Positions 1 through 9,560 of a DNA stretch of 64,000 nucleotides are shown here, in pieces. Position 1 is the first letter of the stretch; each line of letters begins with the position of its first letter. The notes below the pieces were generated by a model. It did no database searches, was not told where the DNA came from, and saw only the letters and a list, made by a program, of their open reading frames with translations. Both the position numbers and the translations under genes were made by a program. The stretch covers positions 400,001 to 464,000 of the forward strand of contig NZ_AMBZ01000001.1 in the NCBI RefSeq assembly GCF_000293805.1, written 5' to 3'. The DNA is from Paenibacillus alvei DSM 29 (lineage in GTDB: Bacteria; Bacillota; Bacilli; Paenibacillales; Paenibacillaceae).

Positions 1-379
1 GCAAGAACAAAATTGAAATTATTTGGCGCGTACGCAAATCATAGCGCTGTTCCAGAAAATCCGGGATTGTCGTAATCCCTGACTTCAAATAACGCGGCAA
101 GAAGATAAATGCCATGAAAATGAGCGCGATCGGCGACGTTACCTCCCAAGCCATTACAACCATAGATGTTGCATAGCTTTGCCCATTCAATCCAACCATT
201 TGCTCCGTCGATAAGTTCGTCAGCAGCAGTGAGAAAGCGATTACAACACCTGACAAGCTGCGCCCGCCCAGAAAATATCCATCCGAGCTGTTCAAATCCA
301 CACTGCGCGTCTTGTACCAAGAGTACCAGGCAACAATTCCAGTATACAGTAAAAAGGTGATGACCGTGATGTAAGTCAT
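1..379 (-). CDS. Sodium/solute symporter, N-terminal part (cut by window edge)
   Basis: Reading leftward from the ATG at 379, the protein starts MTYITVITFLLYTGIVAWYS and continues through a GYFLGGRSLSGVVIAFSLLL stretch, NLSTEQMVGLNGQ and a second membrane segment, then IPDFLEQRYD at the edge. This pattern (TM1, a short basic loop, the FLGGRSL motif, TM2) is typical of the SSS/SGLT family, closest in my memory to YidK-like transporters. About 126 residues are visible; a full protein would have roughly 500-600. It is the last visible gene of the leftward inositol operon, 98 bases after the dehydrogenase, so inositol or a related polyol is the likely substrate (inference). AGGGC precedes the ATG at normal spacing. 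Confidence 0.85.
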   Translation of the reverse strand, partial: MTYITVITFLLYTGIVAWYSWYKTRSVDLNSSDGYFLGGRSLSGVVIAFSLLLTNLSTEQMVGLNGQSYATSMVVMAWEVTSPIALIFMAFIFLPRYLKSGITTIPDFLEQRYDLRTRQIISILFL

Positions 380-460
380 GAAAGCCCTCCTCTATGCATA
401 GAGAAATCTTGTGCTTATCTTTGCTAGTTCAAGTAAAAGGGACTGCTGCACCGAGAAGGA

Positions 461-480
461 GTAAGAACCCCCGTTCTTAC
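461..480 (-). other. Perfect hairpin over the dehydrogenase stop codon
   Basis: An 8-bp perfect inverted repeat, GTAAGAAC / GTTCTTAC, with a CCCC loop overlaps the stop codon of the dehydrogenase gene. In the leftward transcript it is followed by TCCTTCTC rather than a clean T-run, so it is at best a weak terminator or an mRNA-processing stem between the dehydrogenase and symporter genes. Confidence 0.5.
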
Positions 481-1535
481 TTGATGGCAGTCACGGCAGC
501 AGGCATTTGAACGTTTACCAGTTGGCCGCTTTCAAACGACTCCTTGCATGCATAGCCAAGCACGGTCGACAGCACCCCATCCTCTACCGTTACTTCTGGC
601 TGTCTTCCTTCGAGGATTGCCTGTACAAATTCAATTGCTTCATCCATATAAGCCTGTTCAAAGCGTTCAAGGAATCCATTTGCACACTCTCGCACAACAC
701 CCCGATCATCGAGAATCATGACTTGATTTTTCTCTGGTACAGTTCCGATGCGCAGCGATCCTTGCGTACCTATAATTTCTGTCTCGATGTGATAGCCGTG
801 AGCACAATTGCGCCCCGCGACAAATATCCCCATCTTATTACCTGCAAATTGAACAAGTGCCGCTCCGGTTTCCGCATCGTTCAGCTCCGCAAGCTCGGTA
901 TATCGATGAGAACCGCCGATCGCCCACACGCGTTCCGCTTCTACGCCCAAATACCAACGAGCCAAATCTAAATCATGAATCGCCATATCAAGGAACAAGC
1001 CCCCGCTATAGTTGCTCTTGGCAAATTGCATGAAGCCCGGCATCGCTTGTGCCGGATCGATTCCATAGCAGCGAATCAGCACGGGTTCGCCAATAGCACC
1101 CGCTTCAATTTGCTTCTTTGCATACGCATAAGAGCGGTCATATCTGCGCATAAAGCCAAGCATGAACACCTGATTCGGGTGCTTGCGCACAGCCTTCTGC
1201 ACGCGCAGCGCTTCCTCCATGTACAGCCCAAGCGGCTTTTCACTAAATACGTGAAACCCGGCTTCCAGCGCTTGTTCAATCTGTTCACAATGATACGCAG
1301 ATGGAGAAGCGATAAATATCGCATCTAGTTCTGGATTGCGCAGCATATCCTCATAATTTGTGTATCCGTAAGGAACTTTGAGCTCTTGCTGAGCCTCTTC
1401 CACCTCTTCCGGCTTCACGCTGCATACAGCCATCAGTTTGCAGTTCGGGATGCGATGCGCCAAATTGTCCGCATGCTGCCGTCCTAATCTCCCTAAGCCA
1501 ACGAGTCCTACCGATATCTGCTTGTCCTGTTTCAT
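477..1535 (-). CDS. Gfo/Idh/MocA-family inositol dehydrogenase-like oxidoreductase
   Basis: 352 residues. A Rossmann fold opens the protein (GLVGLGRLGRQHADNL, about residues 10-25), followed by the family's EKP signature (SEKPLGL, about residue 98) and the catalytic DMAIHDLDLARW motif (Asp and His about residues 182-186). These are the marks of NAD(P)-dependent polyol dehydrogenases such as myo- or scyllo-inositol dehydrogenase. Inside an inositol operon that already has a separate iolG on the other arm, this copy probably oxidises another isomer (scyllo- or D-chiro-inositol) as IolX/IolW-type enzymes do; that is inference. GGAGGG lies 9 bases before the ATG. The stop of iolE is 15 bases upstream, so the two are cotranscribed. 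Confidence 0.85.
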   Translation of the reverse strand: MKQDKQISVGLVGLGRLGRQHADNLAHRIPNCKLMAVCSVKPEEVEEAQQELKVPYGYTNYEDMLRNPELDAIFIASPSAYHCEQIEQALEAGFHVFSEKPLGLYMEEALRVQKAVRKHPNQVFMLGFMRRYDRSYAYAKKQIEAGAIGEPVLIRCYGIDPAQAMPGFMQFAKSNYSGGLFLDMAIHDLDLARWYLGVEAERVWAIGGSHRYTELAELNDAETGAALVQFAGNKMGIFVAGRNCAHGYHIETEIIGTQGSLRIGTVPEKNQVMILDDRGVVRECANGFLERFEQAYMDEAIEFVQAILEGRQPEVTVEDGVLSTVLGYACKESFESGQLVNVQMPAAVTAIK

Positions 1536-1550
1536 CTATACGTCCCTCCG

Positions 1551-2447
1551 TTATACGCCTGCTTGCTGCAAAATGTATTGTCTGGCCTTCATTGCGTATT
1601 CGAGCGGATTTGCCCGAGCAGGATCCTGCTCTGCTTCCACCAACATCCAACCACGGTATCCAGCCGCCGCAAGCGATTGGAACACCGGTTCGAAGGAAAT
1701 GCATCCATCTCCGGGTACCGTAAATACCCCTTCCTTCACCGCTTGCAGGAAGCTCAGTTGGTCTTCAATTACGCGGCGTGCTACATCCTTGCGCACATCC
1801 TTCAAGTGAACATGCTTGATTCGATCCATAAAACGATTCAATATGTAAAGGGGATCCTCACCGGAAAATACAAGGTGGCCTGTATCATACAGTAAGGACA
1901 CCAGTTCCGGATCTGTGCTAGCCATCAGGCGCTCGATTTCCACCGTTGTCTGAACGCCAGTTCCCATATGATGATGGTACACAAGATGCATATCCTTGGC
2001 CCGAGCAAGCTCTCCCAATCGATGAAGCCCCTCAGTTAAGCGCTTCCAATCTTCGTCGTTGAATATCGGCTTATTATCAAAAAGCGGAGTATCCATTTCT
2101 CCCTGAATGCTGTGCCCCTGCTCGGATACAACGATGACCTTCGAGCCCATCGCATGCAAAAAGTCGCGATGCTGAATAAATGCCTCTACCGTTTCTTCAA
2201 GCGGCTTTACAGTCAGGTACGCGCTGAACCAGGCACTCGCTACCTCCAAGTTTCGCAAGTGCAGCGCCTTCTGCAGCACTTCTACATCACGTGGATACTT
2301 ATTGCCGATTTCCGTCCCCGTAAACCCGGCAAGCGCCATCTCGCTCACACACTGCTCAAATGTATTTTCTCCGCCTAATTCAGGCATATCATCGTTCGTC
2401 CAGCCAATAGGAGCGATCCCAATCTTCACACTGTCTGTTGCAAACAT
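1551..2447 (-). CDS. iolE: Myo-inosose-2 dehydratase IolE
   Basis: 298 residues from the chosen ATG. IolE dehydrates 2-keto-myo-inositol (inosose) to the trione-type intermediate in inositol catabolism. The N-terminus KIGIAPIGWTNDDMPELGG is very characteristic of the family, followed by TEIGNKYP and the metal-binding TIM-barrel residues in YHHHMGTGVQ and LYDTGHL, then HVHLKDVR. A longer reading is open to 2498, but GGGGAGG lies 7 bases before the ATG at 2447 and the homologous start agrees, so I place the start there. It follows iolD after a 286-base gap, unusually long for this operon. Confidence 0.93.
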   Translation of the reverse strand: MFATDSVKIGIAPIGWTNDDMPELGGENTFEQCVSEMALAGFTGTEIGNKYPRDVEVLQKALHLRNLEVASAWFSAYLTVKPLEETVEAFIQHRDFLHAMGSKVIVVSEQGHSIQGEMDTPLFDNKPIFNDEDWKRLTEGLHRLGELARAKDMHLVYHHHMGTGVQTTVEIERLMASTDPELVSLLYDTGHLVFSGEDPLYILNRFMDRIKHVHLKDVRKDVARRVIEDQLSFLQAVKEGVFTVPGDGCISFEPVFQSLAAAGYRGWMLVEAEQDPARANPLEYAMKARQYILQQAGV

Positions 2448-2733
2448 GCCCATACCTCCCCAGAAGTCATAATCAAGATTCATGGAGTCAGGCGGCAAAG
2501 CTTGGAAGGGCAGCTCGATAACCTCGCAAAGTCATGTTCGAAAAAATCGTCTGCCGATTATTATCCTCTGCTGTCCGTCAAGCGACCCGAACATCGAACA
2601 TTCCGATATCCGCCTAACGGAATGCTGTGCCCGACTATCTACCGCCTGCTCCATTACTGCTGTTTCCTGCTCTGTGACATGTTAATAAAAGTTATTGCCG
2701 TCGAACTTGCCATCGAATATACGAGTGGATTGG
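2448..2733. other. 286-base gap between iolD and iolE
   Basis: No convincing gene, terminator or promoter was found here. The stretch has an open frame extending iolE upstream, but it lacks family similarity. The gap may hold an internal promoter or processing site that cannot be recognised by eye. Confidence 0.4.
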
Positions 2734-4674
2734 CTAATATGGTCGTGCCTGGCTCAAGAATTGGCGCCGCTCATCGTAGGCCTGCGCAATCGCTTTCTTG
2801 CCCGACACCTCCGCTACACCGACGTTCCACCATGCATCATAGCCATGGGTCATCGTCTTCGGGAGCACCTTAATATCGATCAACGTCGATTCCTTCTGGC
2901 GCTTAGCCGCCATCACGGCCTGTTCAAGCTCCTTCATGGTGCGAACCGAATACGTAACGGCTCCGTACCCCGATGCACTAAGCGCAAAATCGATGCTGAC
3001 AAGAGGCCCATCCAGCTTGCCCGTATGCGGGTTACGCGAACGGAACTCCGTGCCGAAGCTGCCCATGCCGTTGCCCATCTGCAAATTGTTAATGCAGCCG
3101 AAACCATTATTGTCGAATAGCAGAACGTTAATTTTCCGTCCCTCTTGAATGCTCGTCAGTAGTTCAGAGTGAAGCATTAAGTAACTGCCGTCACCGGTAA
3201 AAGCGTATACCTCTCGCTCCGGTTCCGCCATTTTCACACCAAGCGCACCTGCAATTTCGTATCCCATACATGAGTAGCCATATTCCATATGGTACGAATG
3301 CGTTGTCTCCGCTCGCCACATCCGCTGCAAATCCCCCGGAAGGCTGCCGGCTGCGCCCACAACGATCGCATTGTCGTCGAGCAGTTGATTCAAGGCGGCC
3401 ACAACCTGTGTCTGCGTCAGGCAGCTGCCAAGCGCTTCCGCGTATTCTGGCAGTGCCTCATCCAAATGCCCCTCAATTTCAGGGGTAAATGCGCCTGTTC
3501 CCTCTACGTAATGAATCCCGGCCAACCGCTGCCATTCCTTATCCCAAGCGTCGCGCGCTTCTTGAATCTCCCCTATATATGCTGAACGGTATCCTAGGGA
3601 TTGAAGCCGCTGATGAAGCTCCTCCAATCCCACTTTTGCGTCAGCCACAATCGGAGTCGCATCGAGCTTAATCGCTTGGAATTCGGAGACGTTCACCGTC
3701 ACGACATCCATATCGGGATTGCCGAAAAGTTCCTTAGATCCTGTCGTAAAATCGGTAAAGCGTGTGCCAACCCCAATAATGAGATCAGCATCCTTGGCAA
3801 TCGCATTCGCAGCCGAATTGCCTGTCACTCCTATGCCGCCCAAATTGAGCGGATGGGAGCTTGCGACCGCGCTCTTGCCCGCCTGCGTCTCAGCGAAAGG
3901 AATATGGAAGGCTTCCGCGAATGCCGCCAGAGCTTCTCCCGCTTCGGAATAGCGAACGCCGCCGCCGCAGATAAGCAGCGGCTTGCGCTTGCGAGCGATC
4001 AGGCGAACCGCATCCTCAAGCTGCGCTGCTGATGCAGGCCGCCGATCGATTCGATGTACCCGTTTTTCGAAGAAGGAGACGGGATAATCATACGCCTCCC
4101 CCTGTACGTCCTGCGGCAATGCCAGCGTAACGGCACCGGTGTCGGCTGGGTTGGTCAGCACCCGCATTGCTTGAATCAGTGCCGTCATTAGCTGCTCCGG
4201 ACGCACGATTCGATCCCAATACTTGCTTACCGGACGAAAAGCATCATTCGTCGATATCGTAAAATCATGCTGCTGCTCTATTTGCTGCAGCACCGGATCA
4301 GGCTGGCGGGAGGCGAACGTGTCTCCCGGAAGCAGCAGCACTGGAATTTGATTCGCCGTCGCCGTTGCCGCAGCGGTCACCATATTGGCTGCGCCTGGCC
4401 CGACCGAGGAGGTGCAGGCGCAAATTTGCTTGCGCCGCGTCTGCTTGGCAAATGCGACGGCAGCTTGGGCCATCCCCTGTTCATTGCGCCCTTGGTACAC
4501 TTCCAAGCCGCCGCAGTCCTCTTCGAGCGCTTGGCCTAATCCAAGCACATTGCCGTGACCAAATATCGTAAATACGCCTTTAATGAAGCGCTGCTCCACA
4601 CCGTCAAACTCCACATACTGCTGATCGAGGAACTTGACGAGTGCCTGCGCCATTGTTAAACGGATCGTTTCCAT
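2734..4674 (-). CDS. iolD: 3D-(3,5/4)-trihydroxycyclohexane-1,2-dione hydrolase IolD
   Basis: About 646 residues, the usual length of IolD, a thiamine-diphosphate enzyme that opens the cyclohexane-dione ring to 5-deoxy-glucuronate. The N-terminal domain shows [16 protein letters not shown] and the TPP-activating YQGRNEQGM glutamate motif; [13 protein letters not shown] follows. The C-terminal TPP-binding domain has [16 protein letters not shown], the [12 protein letters not shown] motif and the closing [13 protein letters not shown]. The end, [20 protein letters not shown], is diagnostic of IolD. The start is uncertain: an in-frame ATG at 4686 abuts the AAGGG, while the ATG at 4674 fits family alignments better. 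The gene follows iolA with almost no gap. Confidence 0.94.
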   Translation of the reverse strand: METIRLTMAQALVKFLDQQYVEFDGVEQRFIKGVFTIFGHGNVLGLGQALEEDCGGLEVYQGRNEQGMAQAAVAFAKQTRRKQICACTSSVGPGAANMVTAAATATANQIPVLLLPGDTFASRQPDPVLQQIEQQHDFTISTNDAFRPVSKYWDRIVRPEQLMTALIQAMRVLTNPADTGAVTLALPQDVQGEAYDYPVSFFEKRVHRIDRRPASAAQLEDAVRLIARKRKPLLICGGGVRYSEAGEALAAFAEAFHIPFAETQAGKSAVASSHPLNLGGIGVTGNSAANAIAKDADLIIGVGTRFTDFTTGSKELFGNPDMDVVTVNVSEFQAIKLDATPIVADAKVGLEELHQRLQSLGYRSAYIGEIQEARDAWDKEWQRLAGIHYVEGTGAFTPEIEGHLDEALPEYAEALGSCLTQTQVVAALNQLLDDNAIVVGAAGSLPGDLQRMWRAETTHSYHMEYGYSCMGYEIAGALGVKMAEPEREVYAFTGDGSYLMLHSELLTSIQEGRKINVLLFDNNGFGCINNLQMGNGMGSFGTEFRSRNPHTGKLDGPLVSIDFALSASGYGAVTYSVRTMKELEQAVMAAKRQKESTLIDIKVLPKTMTHGYDAWWNVGVAEVSGKKAIAQAYDERRQFLSQARPY

Positions 4675-4689
4675 CCCGAACACCATCCC

Positions 4690-6141
4690 TTACCAGCGCG
4701 TAGTGACCATTTTTTTGCGGGTATAGAACTCTACTCCATCCGTGCCGTTCGCATGCAAATCCCCATAGAAGGAATCCTTGTATCCAGAGAACGGGAAGAA
4801 GGCCATCGGCGCAGGAACACCAACATTCACGCCAAGCATCCCTGCATCGATATGCTCACGGAATTGTCTCATATATGCGCCGCTCGTCGTGAAGATGCAG
4901 GCACCGTTCGCAAAGCGCGATTCATTCGCCCAAGCGATTGCCTCATCAATATCCTTCACACGCACGATCGACAATACCGGCGCAAAAATCTCATCCTGCC
5001 AAATTTTCATTTGCTGTGTCACTTCATCGAAAATCGTCGGCCCCATGAAGAAGCCCTCGCCATTGGTTTCTGCGTCCTGGCGGCCGTCGCGCACAAGCTT
5101 GGCCCCCTCCTGCACGCCCGCATCAATGTAACCGATCGCTCTCTCCTTATGACCTTCGCGAATGACTGGTCCAAGGAACACATCATCACGTTCGCCATTG
5201 CCGATGATAAGCTCATCGGAAGCCTTCACAAGCTGTGCAACAAGCTCGTCCGCAACCGATTCCTGCACAAGTACGACCGAGCAGGCCATGCAGCGTTCTC
5301 CAGCCGAACCGAATGCAGCATTGATAATTTGCGTCGTAGCGTTCTCCAGATTCGCATCTTCCATTACGATCGAGTGGTTCTTAGCTCCAGTTAAGGCTTG
5401 CACACGCTTCAAGTTGGCAGTGCCGCGCTTGTACACATACTCGCCGACTGGCTGGGAGCCAACGAAGGAGATCGCCTTCACCTGCTTATGATCAAGCAAT
5501 CCATTCACGACATCATGCGCACCATGGACGATATTGAGTACCCCCTTCGGCAAGCCCGCTTCTTCCATGAGCTCCGCCAAACGGCAAGCCAGAAGAGGGG
5601 TGCGCTCGGAAGGCTTCAACACGAACGTGTTGCCGCAAGCTATCGCTAGCGGGAACATCCAGCACGGCACCATCATCGGGAAGTTGAACGGGGTAATGCC
5701 GCCGACGACACCGATTGGATAACGGTACATGCCAGATTCAATGTTGGTTGCAATGTCCGGCAACTGCTTGCCCATCATGAGCGTTGGCGCACCGGCTGCG
5801 AATTCCACGCATTCGATGCCTCGCTGCACTTCGCCGTATGCTTCTTTGAAATTTTTTCCGTTCTCAAGCGTAATCAGCTTGGCCAGTTCATCCCAATGCT
5901 CAACGAGAAGCTGCTGATACTTGAACATGATGCGCGCCCGGCGCGGCACGGCAGTTCGCGACCATGTGCGGAACGCTTCCGCAGCCACAGCTACCGCTTC
6001 GTTCAGTTCTTCCATGCTGGACAACGGAACTTGTCCGATAATGTCGCCTGTAGCCGGATTGTATACCGGTTCCGTTCTGCCTGATGTTGATTCCTTCCAT
6101 TGTCCCCCGACATAGTTGCGAATGGTGATTGCTTCTGTCAT
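4690..6141 (-). CDS. iolA: Methylmalonate-semialdehyde dehydrogenase IolA/MmsA
   Basis: 483 residues. This CoA-acylating aldehyde dehydrogenase converts malonate semialdehyde to acetyl-CoA (and methylmalonate semialdehyde to propionyl-CoA), the last step of inositol breakdown. The NAD fold shows [20 protein letters not shown], the active cysteine is in [13 protein letters not shown] (C284), and the usual ALDH glutamate position reads LTGAKNHS without Glu, as in MMSDH enzymes. The C-terminus holds [17 protein letters not shown](Y/W)K. AGGAG is 8 bases before the ATG at 6141; an upstream ATG at 6162 precedes that ribosome site and is rejected. Confidence 0.95.
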   Translation of the reverse strand: MTEAITIRNYVGGQWKESTSGRTEPVYNPATGDIIGQVPLSSMEELNEAVAVAAEAFRTWSRTAVPRRARIMFKYQQLLVEHWDELAKLITLENGKNFKEAYGEVQRGIECVEFAAGAPTLMMGKQLPDIATNIESGMYRYPIGVVGGITPFNFPMMVPCWMFPLAIACGNTFVLKPSERTPLLACRLAELMEEAGLPKGVLNIVHGAHDVVNGLLDHKQVKAISFVGSQPVGEYVYKRGTANLKRVQALTGAKNHSIVMEDANLENATTQIINAAFGSAGERCMACSVVLVQESVADELVAQLVKASDELIIGNGERDDVFLGPVIREGHKERAIGYIDAGVQEGAKLVRDGRQDAETNGEGFFMGPTIFDEVTQQMKIWQDEIFAPVLSIVRVKDIDEAIAWANESRFANGACIFTTSGAYMRQFREHIDAGMLGVNVGVPAPMAFFPFSGYKDSFYGDLHANGTDGVEFYTRKKMVTTRW

Positions 6142-6218
6142 GTTCCATTCTCCTCTCGTCATTTCATATATAGTAAGAACATCTGAAATCCGGATGTGAA
6201 CCTAACAAACCGTTCCTT

Positions 6219-7067
6219 TTATACGTTCAAAGCTTGATGGGCATTCAACAGCAGCATCTTCTGCTTGGCGGCTTCCTTCACCGCCTCCATCGGGCGGGCG
6301 AATAAGGCAACGCGATCGAACTCATTCGGCTTTTCCTGCATTTCGCTGCGCAGTGTCTTGCCGAATGCCATGCGAAGCGCCGTTCCGATATTGACCTTGC
6401 TGATACGTGTGGCTGCAAGCCTGCGCAAATCATCGTCCTTCACACCTGTCGATCCATGCAGTACAAGCGGTACCGATACGACGCGCTCAATCTCCGCAAG
6501 CCGTTCGTAGTCGATCGGCGCGGATTGCTCTTCCATCCGGTGCAGCGTACCGATCGCCACTGCCAGCGCATCGACGCCAGTCTCTTCAGCAAAGACCTTC
6601 GCTTCGCCGGGCGCTGTCAGCCTAGCCTCCACATTCATGGACGGATCCGTATATCCAACAGCGCCAATTTCCGCTTCGACAGGAATGCCGCAGGCATGCG
6701 CCAGCTTCACGATTTCCCGCGTGTTGCGGATATTGTCTGCTAGCGGCAGTTGTGAGCCATCATACATAATGGATGTATACCCGCTCATAATTGCTTCGGC
6801 TGCCGACTCGAATCCATCGCCGTGATCCAAATGGATGCATACCGGTACCTTTGCGCGCTCAGCCAAGCTTCTGTACAGAGCTCCTGATACTTGAAGAGGC
6901 ATATAGCGAAGCGCCACCTTATTCGTTGCCAATATGACCGGCGCTCCAACTTCCTCGGCTGCGGCAATGACCGCCGACGCATCCTCATAACCAAATACGT
7001 TAAATGCTGGCACGGCCGCATTGCGTTCCGGCAAGCCCTGCATCATTTCCGTTAGTGTAACGAGCAT
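6219..7067 (-). CDS. iolJ: Class II aldolase IolJ (2-deoxy-5-keto-gluconate-6-phosphate aldolase)
   Basis: 282 residues. It belongs to the class II, zinc-dependent fructose-bisphosphate aldolase family; within iol operons the member cleaves 2-deoxy-5-keto-D-gluconate 6-phosphate to DHAP and malonate semialdehyde. Visible motifs are VPAFNVFGYED at the N-terminus, the zinc/active-site stretch VPVCIHLDHGDGFE, YTSIMYDGS, GIPVEAEIGAVGY, and LVLHGSTGV followed by KVNIGTALR. GGAGG stands 8 bases before the ATG at 7067. Position between iolC (kinase) and iolA supports the inositol role over a glycolytic FbaA role. Confidence 0.92.
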   Translation of the reverse strand: MLVTLTEMMQGLPERNAAVPAFNVFGYEDASAVIAAAEEVGAPVILATNKVALRYMPLQVSGALYRSLAERAKVPVCIHLDHGDGFESAAEAIMSGYTSIMYDGSQLPLADNIRNTREIVKLAHACGIPVEAEIGAVGYTDPSMNVEARLTAPGEAKVFAEETGVDALAVAIGTLHRMEEQSAPIDYERLAEIERVVSVPLVLHGSTGVKDDDLRRLAATRISKVNIGTALRMAFGKTLRSEMQEKPNEFDRVALFARPMEAVKEAAKQKMLLLNAHQALNV

Positions 7068-7112
7068 GAACCGTTCCTCCATATTGATATGACTTATATT
7101 CTGTAATCAGTT

Positions 7113-8108
7113 CTATTCCCCGCGCTCCGCGCTTCTAATGAATTCATCCAATTCTGCGGTCGTTGGCATCGCGTCTGAGCAGCTATGGCGCGAGATAACG
7201 ATGGCTGCCGAAGCGCTGCCGTATTCCATCGCGCGCGGCAAATCCCAACCCTGCATCAACGCATAAATCATGGCAGATGCATAGGAATCGCCCGCTCCGA
7301 ACGTCTTGAGCACCTTCGTTTTGAAAATGCCCCCTCTATGCGCTTCTCCGTCCTTTGTATAGGCAATCGAGCCTTCCGATCCGTGCTTAATGAGCACAAC
7401 CTGCGCGTGATGCCCGAACCATTTCGCTGCAGTCAATCGATCGTCCGCTTGCTGACCAGAGAACTTCTCCATCATATCGAACTCTTCGCGCGTCCCAATG
7501 ATAAAGTCGCATTTTTCCGCCGCAAGCTGATAATAAATCGAGGTTTCCGCAACATTTTTCCAGGTGTACGGGCGATAGTCTAGATCGAAGAATACGAATA
7601 CCCCATGCTTGCGCGCATATTCCAAGGCAATGAATACCGCCTCGCGTGACGGGCTCGCAGCGAGCGCCGTTCCTGATATGAGCAGCGCCTTCGTCTGCTT
7701 GATATATTCCTCAGATACCTCTTCCGGCTTCAGGAGGAGATCCGCTACATGATCACGGTACATCAGAATGCTGCAATCCGTAGGACTTTTAATTTCAGTA
7801 AAGGCTAATCCTGTCATCGCTCCCGTATCATCTACAGCAAGCTGTGACGTATCTATCGATTGATCGTTCAAATATTGTCGTATGTAACGGCCCATCTGAT
7901 CATCGGACAGCTTGCCGATGAATCCGCTTTTCATGCCGAGGCGTGCCGCCCCAATTGCAATGTTGGCTGGAGATCCGCCCACGTACTTCGTGAACGTTCT
8001 TGTCTCCTCCATTGGCCGATTGATTTCGTTCGCATTTAGATCGATGCACAGTCTTCCGATAGCAATCAAGTCGAATGGCCGATCCTTAGGGAATGATAGT
8101 GTACTCAT
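7113..8108 (-). CDS. iolC: 5-dehydro-2-deoxygluconokinase IolC
   Basis: 331 residues, PfkB sugar-kinase family. IolC phosphorylates 2-deoxy-5-keto-gluconate. Near the N-terminus is DLIAIGRLCIDLNANEINRP and the family signature VGGSPANIAIGAARLGM; near the C-terminus is KTFGAGDSYASAMIYAL, where the GAGD aspartate is the catalytic base. It is the first gene of the leftward iol operon, so the divergent promoter and operator at about 8200-8250 control it directly. Ribosome site: AGGTGCTG before the ATG. Confidence 0.94.
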   Translation of the reverse strand: MSTLSFPKDRPFDLIAIGRLCIDLNANEINRPMEETRTFTKYVGGSPANIAIGAARLGMKSGFIGKLSDDQMGRYIRQYLNDQSIDTSQLAVDDTGAMTGLAFTEIKSPTDCSILMYRDHVADLLLKPEEVSEEYIKQTKALLISGTALAASPSREAVFIALEYARKHGVFVFFDLDYRPYTWKNVAETSIYYQLAAEKCDFIIGTREEFDMMEKFSGQQADDRLTAAKWFGHHAQVVLIKHGSEGSIAYTKDGEAHRGGIFKTKVLKTFGAGDSYASAMIYALMQGWDLPRAMEYGSASAAIVISRHSCSDAMPTTAELDEFIRSAERGE

Positions 8109-8197
8109 ATCCAGTCAGCACCTCCATGTTCTCTGCCTCATGCCCTCTTTCTGCAGGACTGAGGCCGCTATGATGCAGTCTCTTTCTGTTGCGAGTC

Positions 8198-8213
8198 GAG
8201 TTAAGCGCTTACC
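8198..8213. promoter_or_regulatory. LacI-type operator 1 (iolC side)
   Basis: GAGTTAAGCGCTTACC contains the perfect palindrome AAGCGCTT, the shape bound by LacI/GalR-family repressors. It starts about 10 bases downstream of the leftward -10 box, over the expected transcription start of iolC. It matches the site at 8411 in 15 of 16 bases. Confidence 0.75.
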
Positions 8214-8222
8214 TTGTAGCTA

Positions 8223-8252
8223 ATTATATGCACACCAATTTGGTAATGTAAA
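8223..8252 (-). promoter_or_regulatory. iolC operon promoter
   Basis: On the minus strand, TTTACA (8252-8247) and TATAAT (8228-8223) are separated by 18 bases: a good sigma-A promoter for the leftward iol operon. Confidence 0.7.
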
Positions 8253-8260
8253 CGCTTTTT
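8247..8260. promoter_or_regulatory. Candidate CcpA cre site
   Basis: TGTAAACGCTTTTT fits the catabolite-responsive element consensus TGWAARCGYTWNCW except at position 13. It overlaps the -35 box of the iolC promoter, where CcpA binding would repress. It also resembles a half-degenerate copy of the LacI operator, since the two protein families share DNA preferences. Confidence 0.55.
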
Positions 8261-8373
8261 TAATGATTTATTAAGTTCTTTTTTTCACTTGCACATCTTC
8301 TTTTCCTATTTAAAATAACTTGCCATTTTCCCTGTTACACAGCGAAATCAAACTCAATTATTGATTTTTTACC

Positions 8374-8402
8374 TTGCCAACCTCTGGAACATAGCCTATA
8401 GT
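8374..8402 (+). promoter_or_regulatory. iolG-iolB promoter
   Basis: TTGCCA (8374-8379) and TATAGT (8397-8402) with a 17-base spacer. The second LacI-type operator begins 9 bases further on, over the predicted start of transcription. Confidence 0.7.
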
Positions 8403-8410
8403 TAAAATAT

Positions 8411-8426
8411 GAGTTAAGCGCTTTCC
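8411..8426. promoter_or_regulatory. LacI-type operator 2 (iolG side)
   Basis: GAGTTAAGCGCTTTCC, the near-identical partner of the operator at 8198. The centres are about 213 bases apart. The mirrored arrangement would allow looping by a tetrameric regulator, or two independent roadblocks. Confidence 0.75.
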
Positions 8427-8504
8427 CTACTTTGCCTAGTAAGTCGTTTTACTGTTCCATATACAGAACAATTTCGATCACACTCAGAGAAAGCAGGGAT
8501 TATT

Positions 8505-9503
8505 ATGCTGCAAGTAGGAATCATCGGTGCCGGACGAATTGGAAAGCTGCATGCCAGCCATATTCAACAAATGAGCAATATCCGCGTTCGTGCAATATCA
8601 GACGTCTATACGGAAGGGTTGAACGAATGGGCTTCCGCACATGGAATCCCCGTTGTCACGAATGATTATCATGACATTCTGCATGACCCGGATATTCAAG
8701 CGGTATTTATCTGCTCACCGACTAACACGCATGCAGACATCATTCGCGAGGCTGCCGAAGCCGGCAAGCATATTTTCTGTGAGAAGCCTGTCAGCTTCTC
8801 GATCGAAACGACAGAGAAAGCATTAGCCGCGGTTAAGAAGTCTGGCGTAAAAATGCAGGTCGGCTTTAACCGCCGCTTTGACCATAATTTCAAAAAAGCG
8901 CGTGACGTCGTACAATCCGGAGGCATCGGAGCCCCGCACCTGCTGCGCATTACGTCGCGCGATCCAGAGCCGCCATCGGCAGAGTATATCGCCAAGTCCG
9001 GCGGGTTGTTCATTGATATGACCATTCACGACTTCGACATGGCTCGCTATGTCATGCAAAGCGAGGTCGTTGAGGTATATGCGCAAGGCGCGAATCTGGT
9101 CGATCCGAAAATCGGGGAATTGAATGATATCGACACAGCCATTGTTAGTCTGCGCTTTGCCAACGGTGCGCTCGGCATTATCGAGAACAGCCGCAAGGCC
9201 GTGTACGGGTATGATCAGCGTCTGGAGGCATTCGGCTCTGACGGCTGTGTCTCAACACAGAATGACCGTCCTTCTACAGCGGTTGTTGCGACGGCTGGTG
9301 GCGTTCATATGGACAAGCCGCTGCACTTCTTTATCGAACGCTACACGCAGGCCTATATCCAGGAGATTCAGGACTTCGTCCATGCTATTATGCACGATGG
9401 CCCAGTCGTCTGTGATGCCAACGACGGATTGCAGGCGGAACGCATCGCACTAGCGGCCAAAGAGTCGCTGCGCAGTGGGCTGCCTGTTAAGTTAGCCCAT
9501 TAA
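8505..9503 (+). CDS. iolG: Inositol 2-dehydrogenase IolG
   Basis: 332 residues, Gfo/Idh/MocA family. IolG oxidises myo-inositol to 2-keto-myo-inositol with NAD, the first step of the pathway. The Rossmann motif GIIGAGRIGKLHA is at residues 5-17, EKPVSF near residue 93, VGFNRRFD near 120, and the catalytic FIDMTIHDFDMARY near 170. It is closer to standard IolG than the copy at 477-1535. It is the first gene of the rightward arm, 57 bases upstream of iolB; the predicted leader is about 95 bases long and starts inside operator 2. Confidence 0.88.
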   Translation: MLQVGIIGAGRIGKLHASHIQQMSNIRVRAISDVYTEGLNEWASAHGIPVVTNDYHDILHDPDIQAVFICSPTNTHADIIREAAEAGKHIFCEKPVSFSIETTEKALAAVKKSGVKMQVGFNRRFDHNFKKARDVVQSGGIGAPHLLRITSRDPEPPSAEYIAKSGGLFIDMTIHDFDMARYVMQSEVVEVYAQGANLVDPKIGELNDIDTAIVSLRFANGALGIIENSRKAVYGYDQRLEAFGSDGCVSTQNDRPSTAVVATAGGVHMDKPLHFFIERYTQAYIQEIQDFVHAIMHDGPVVCDANDGLQAERIALAAKESLRSGLPVKLAH

Positions 9504-9560
9504 AATATAGGATTTGTATTTACAAAAACTATTCTCAACTTAGGCAAGGAGGCAGCCTTT

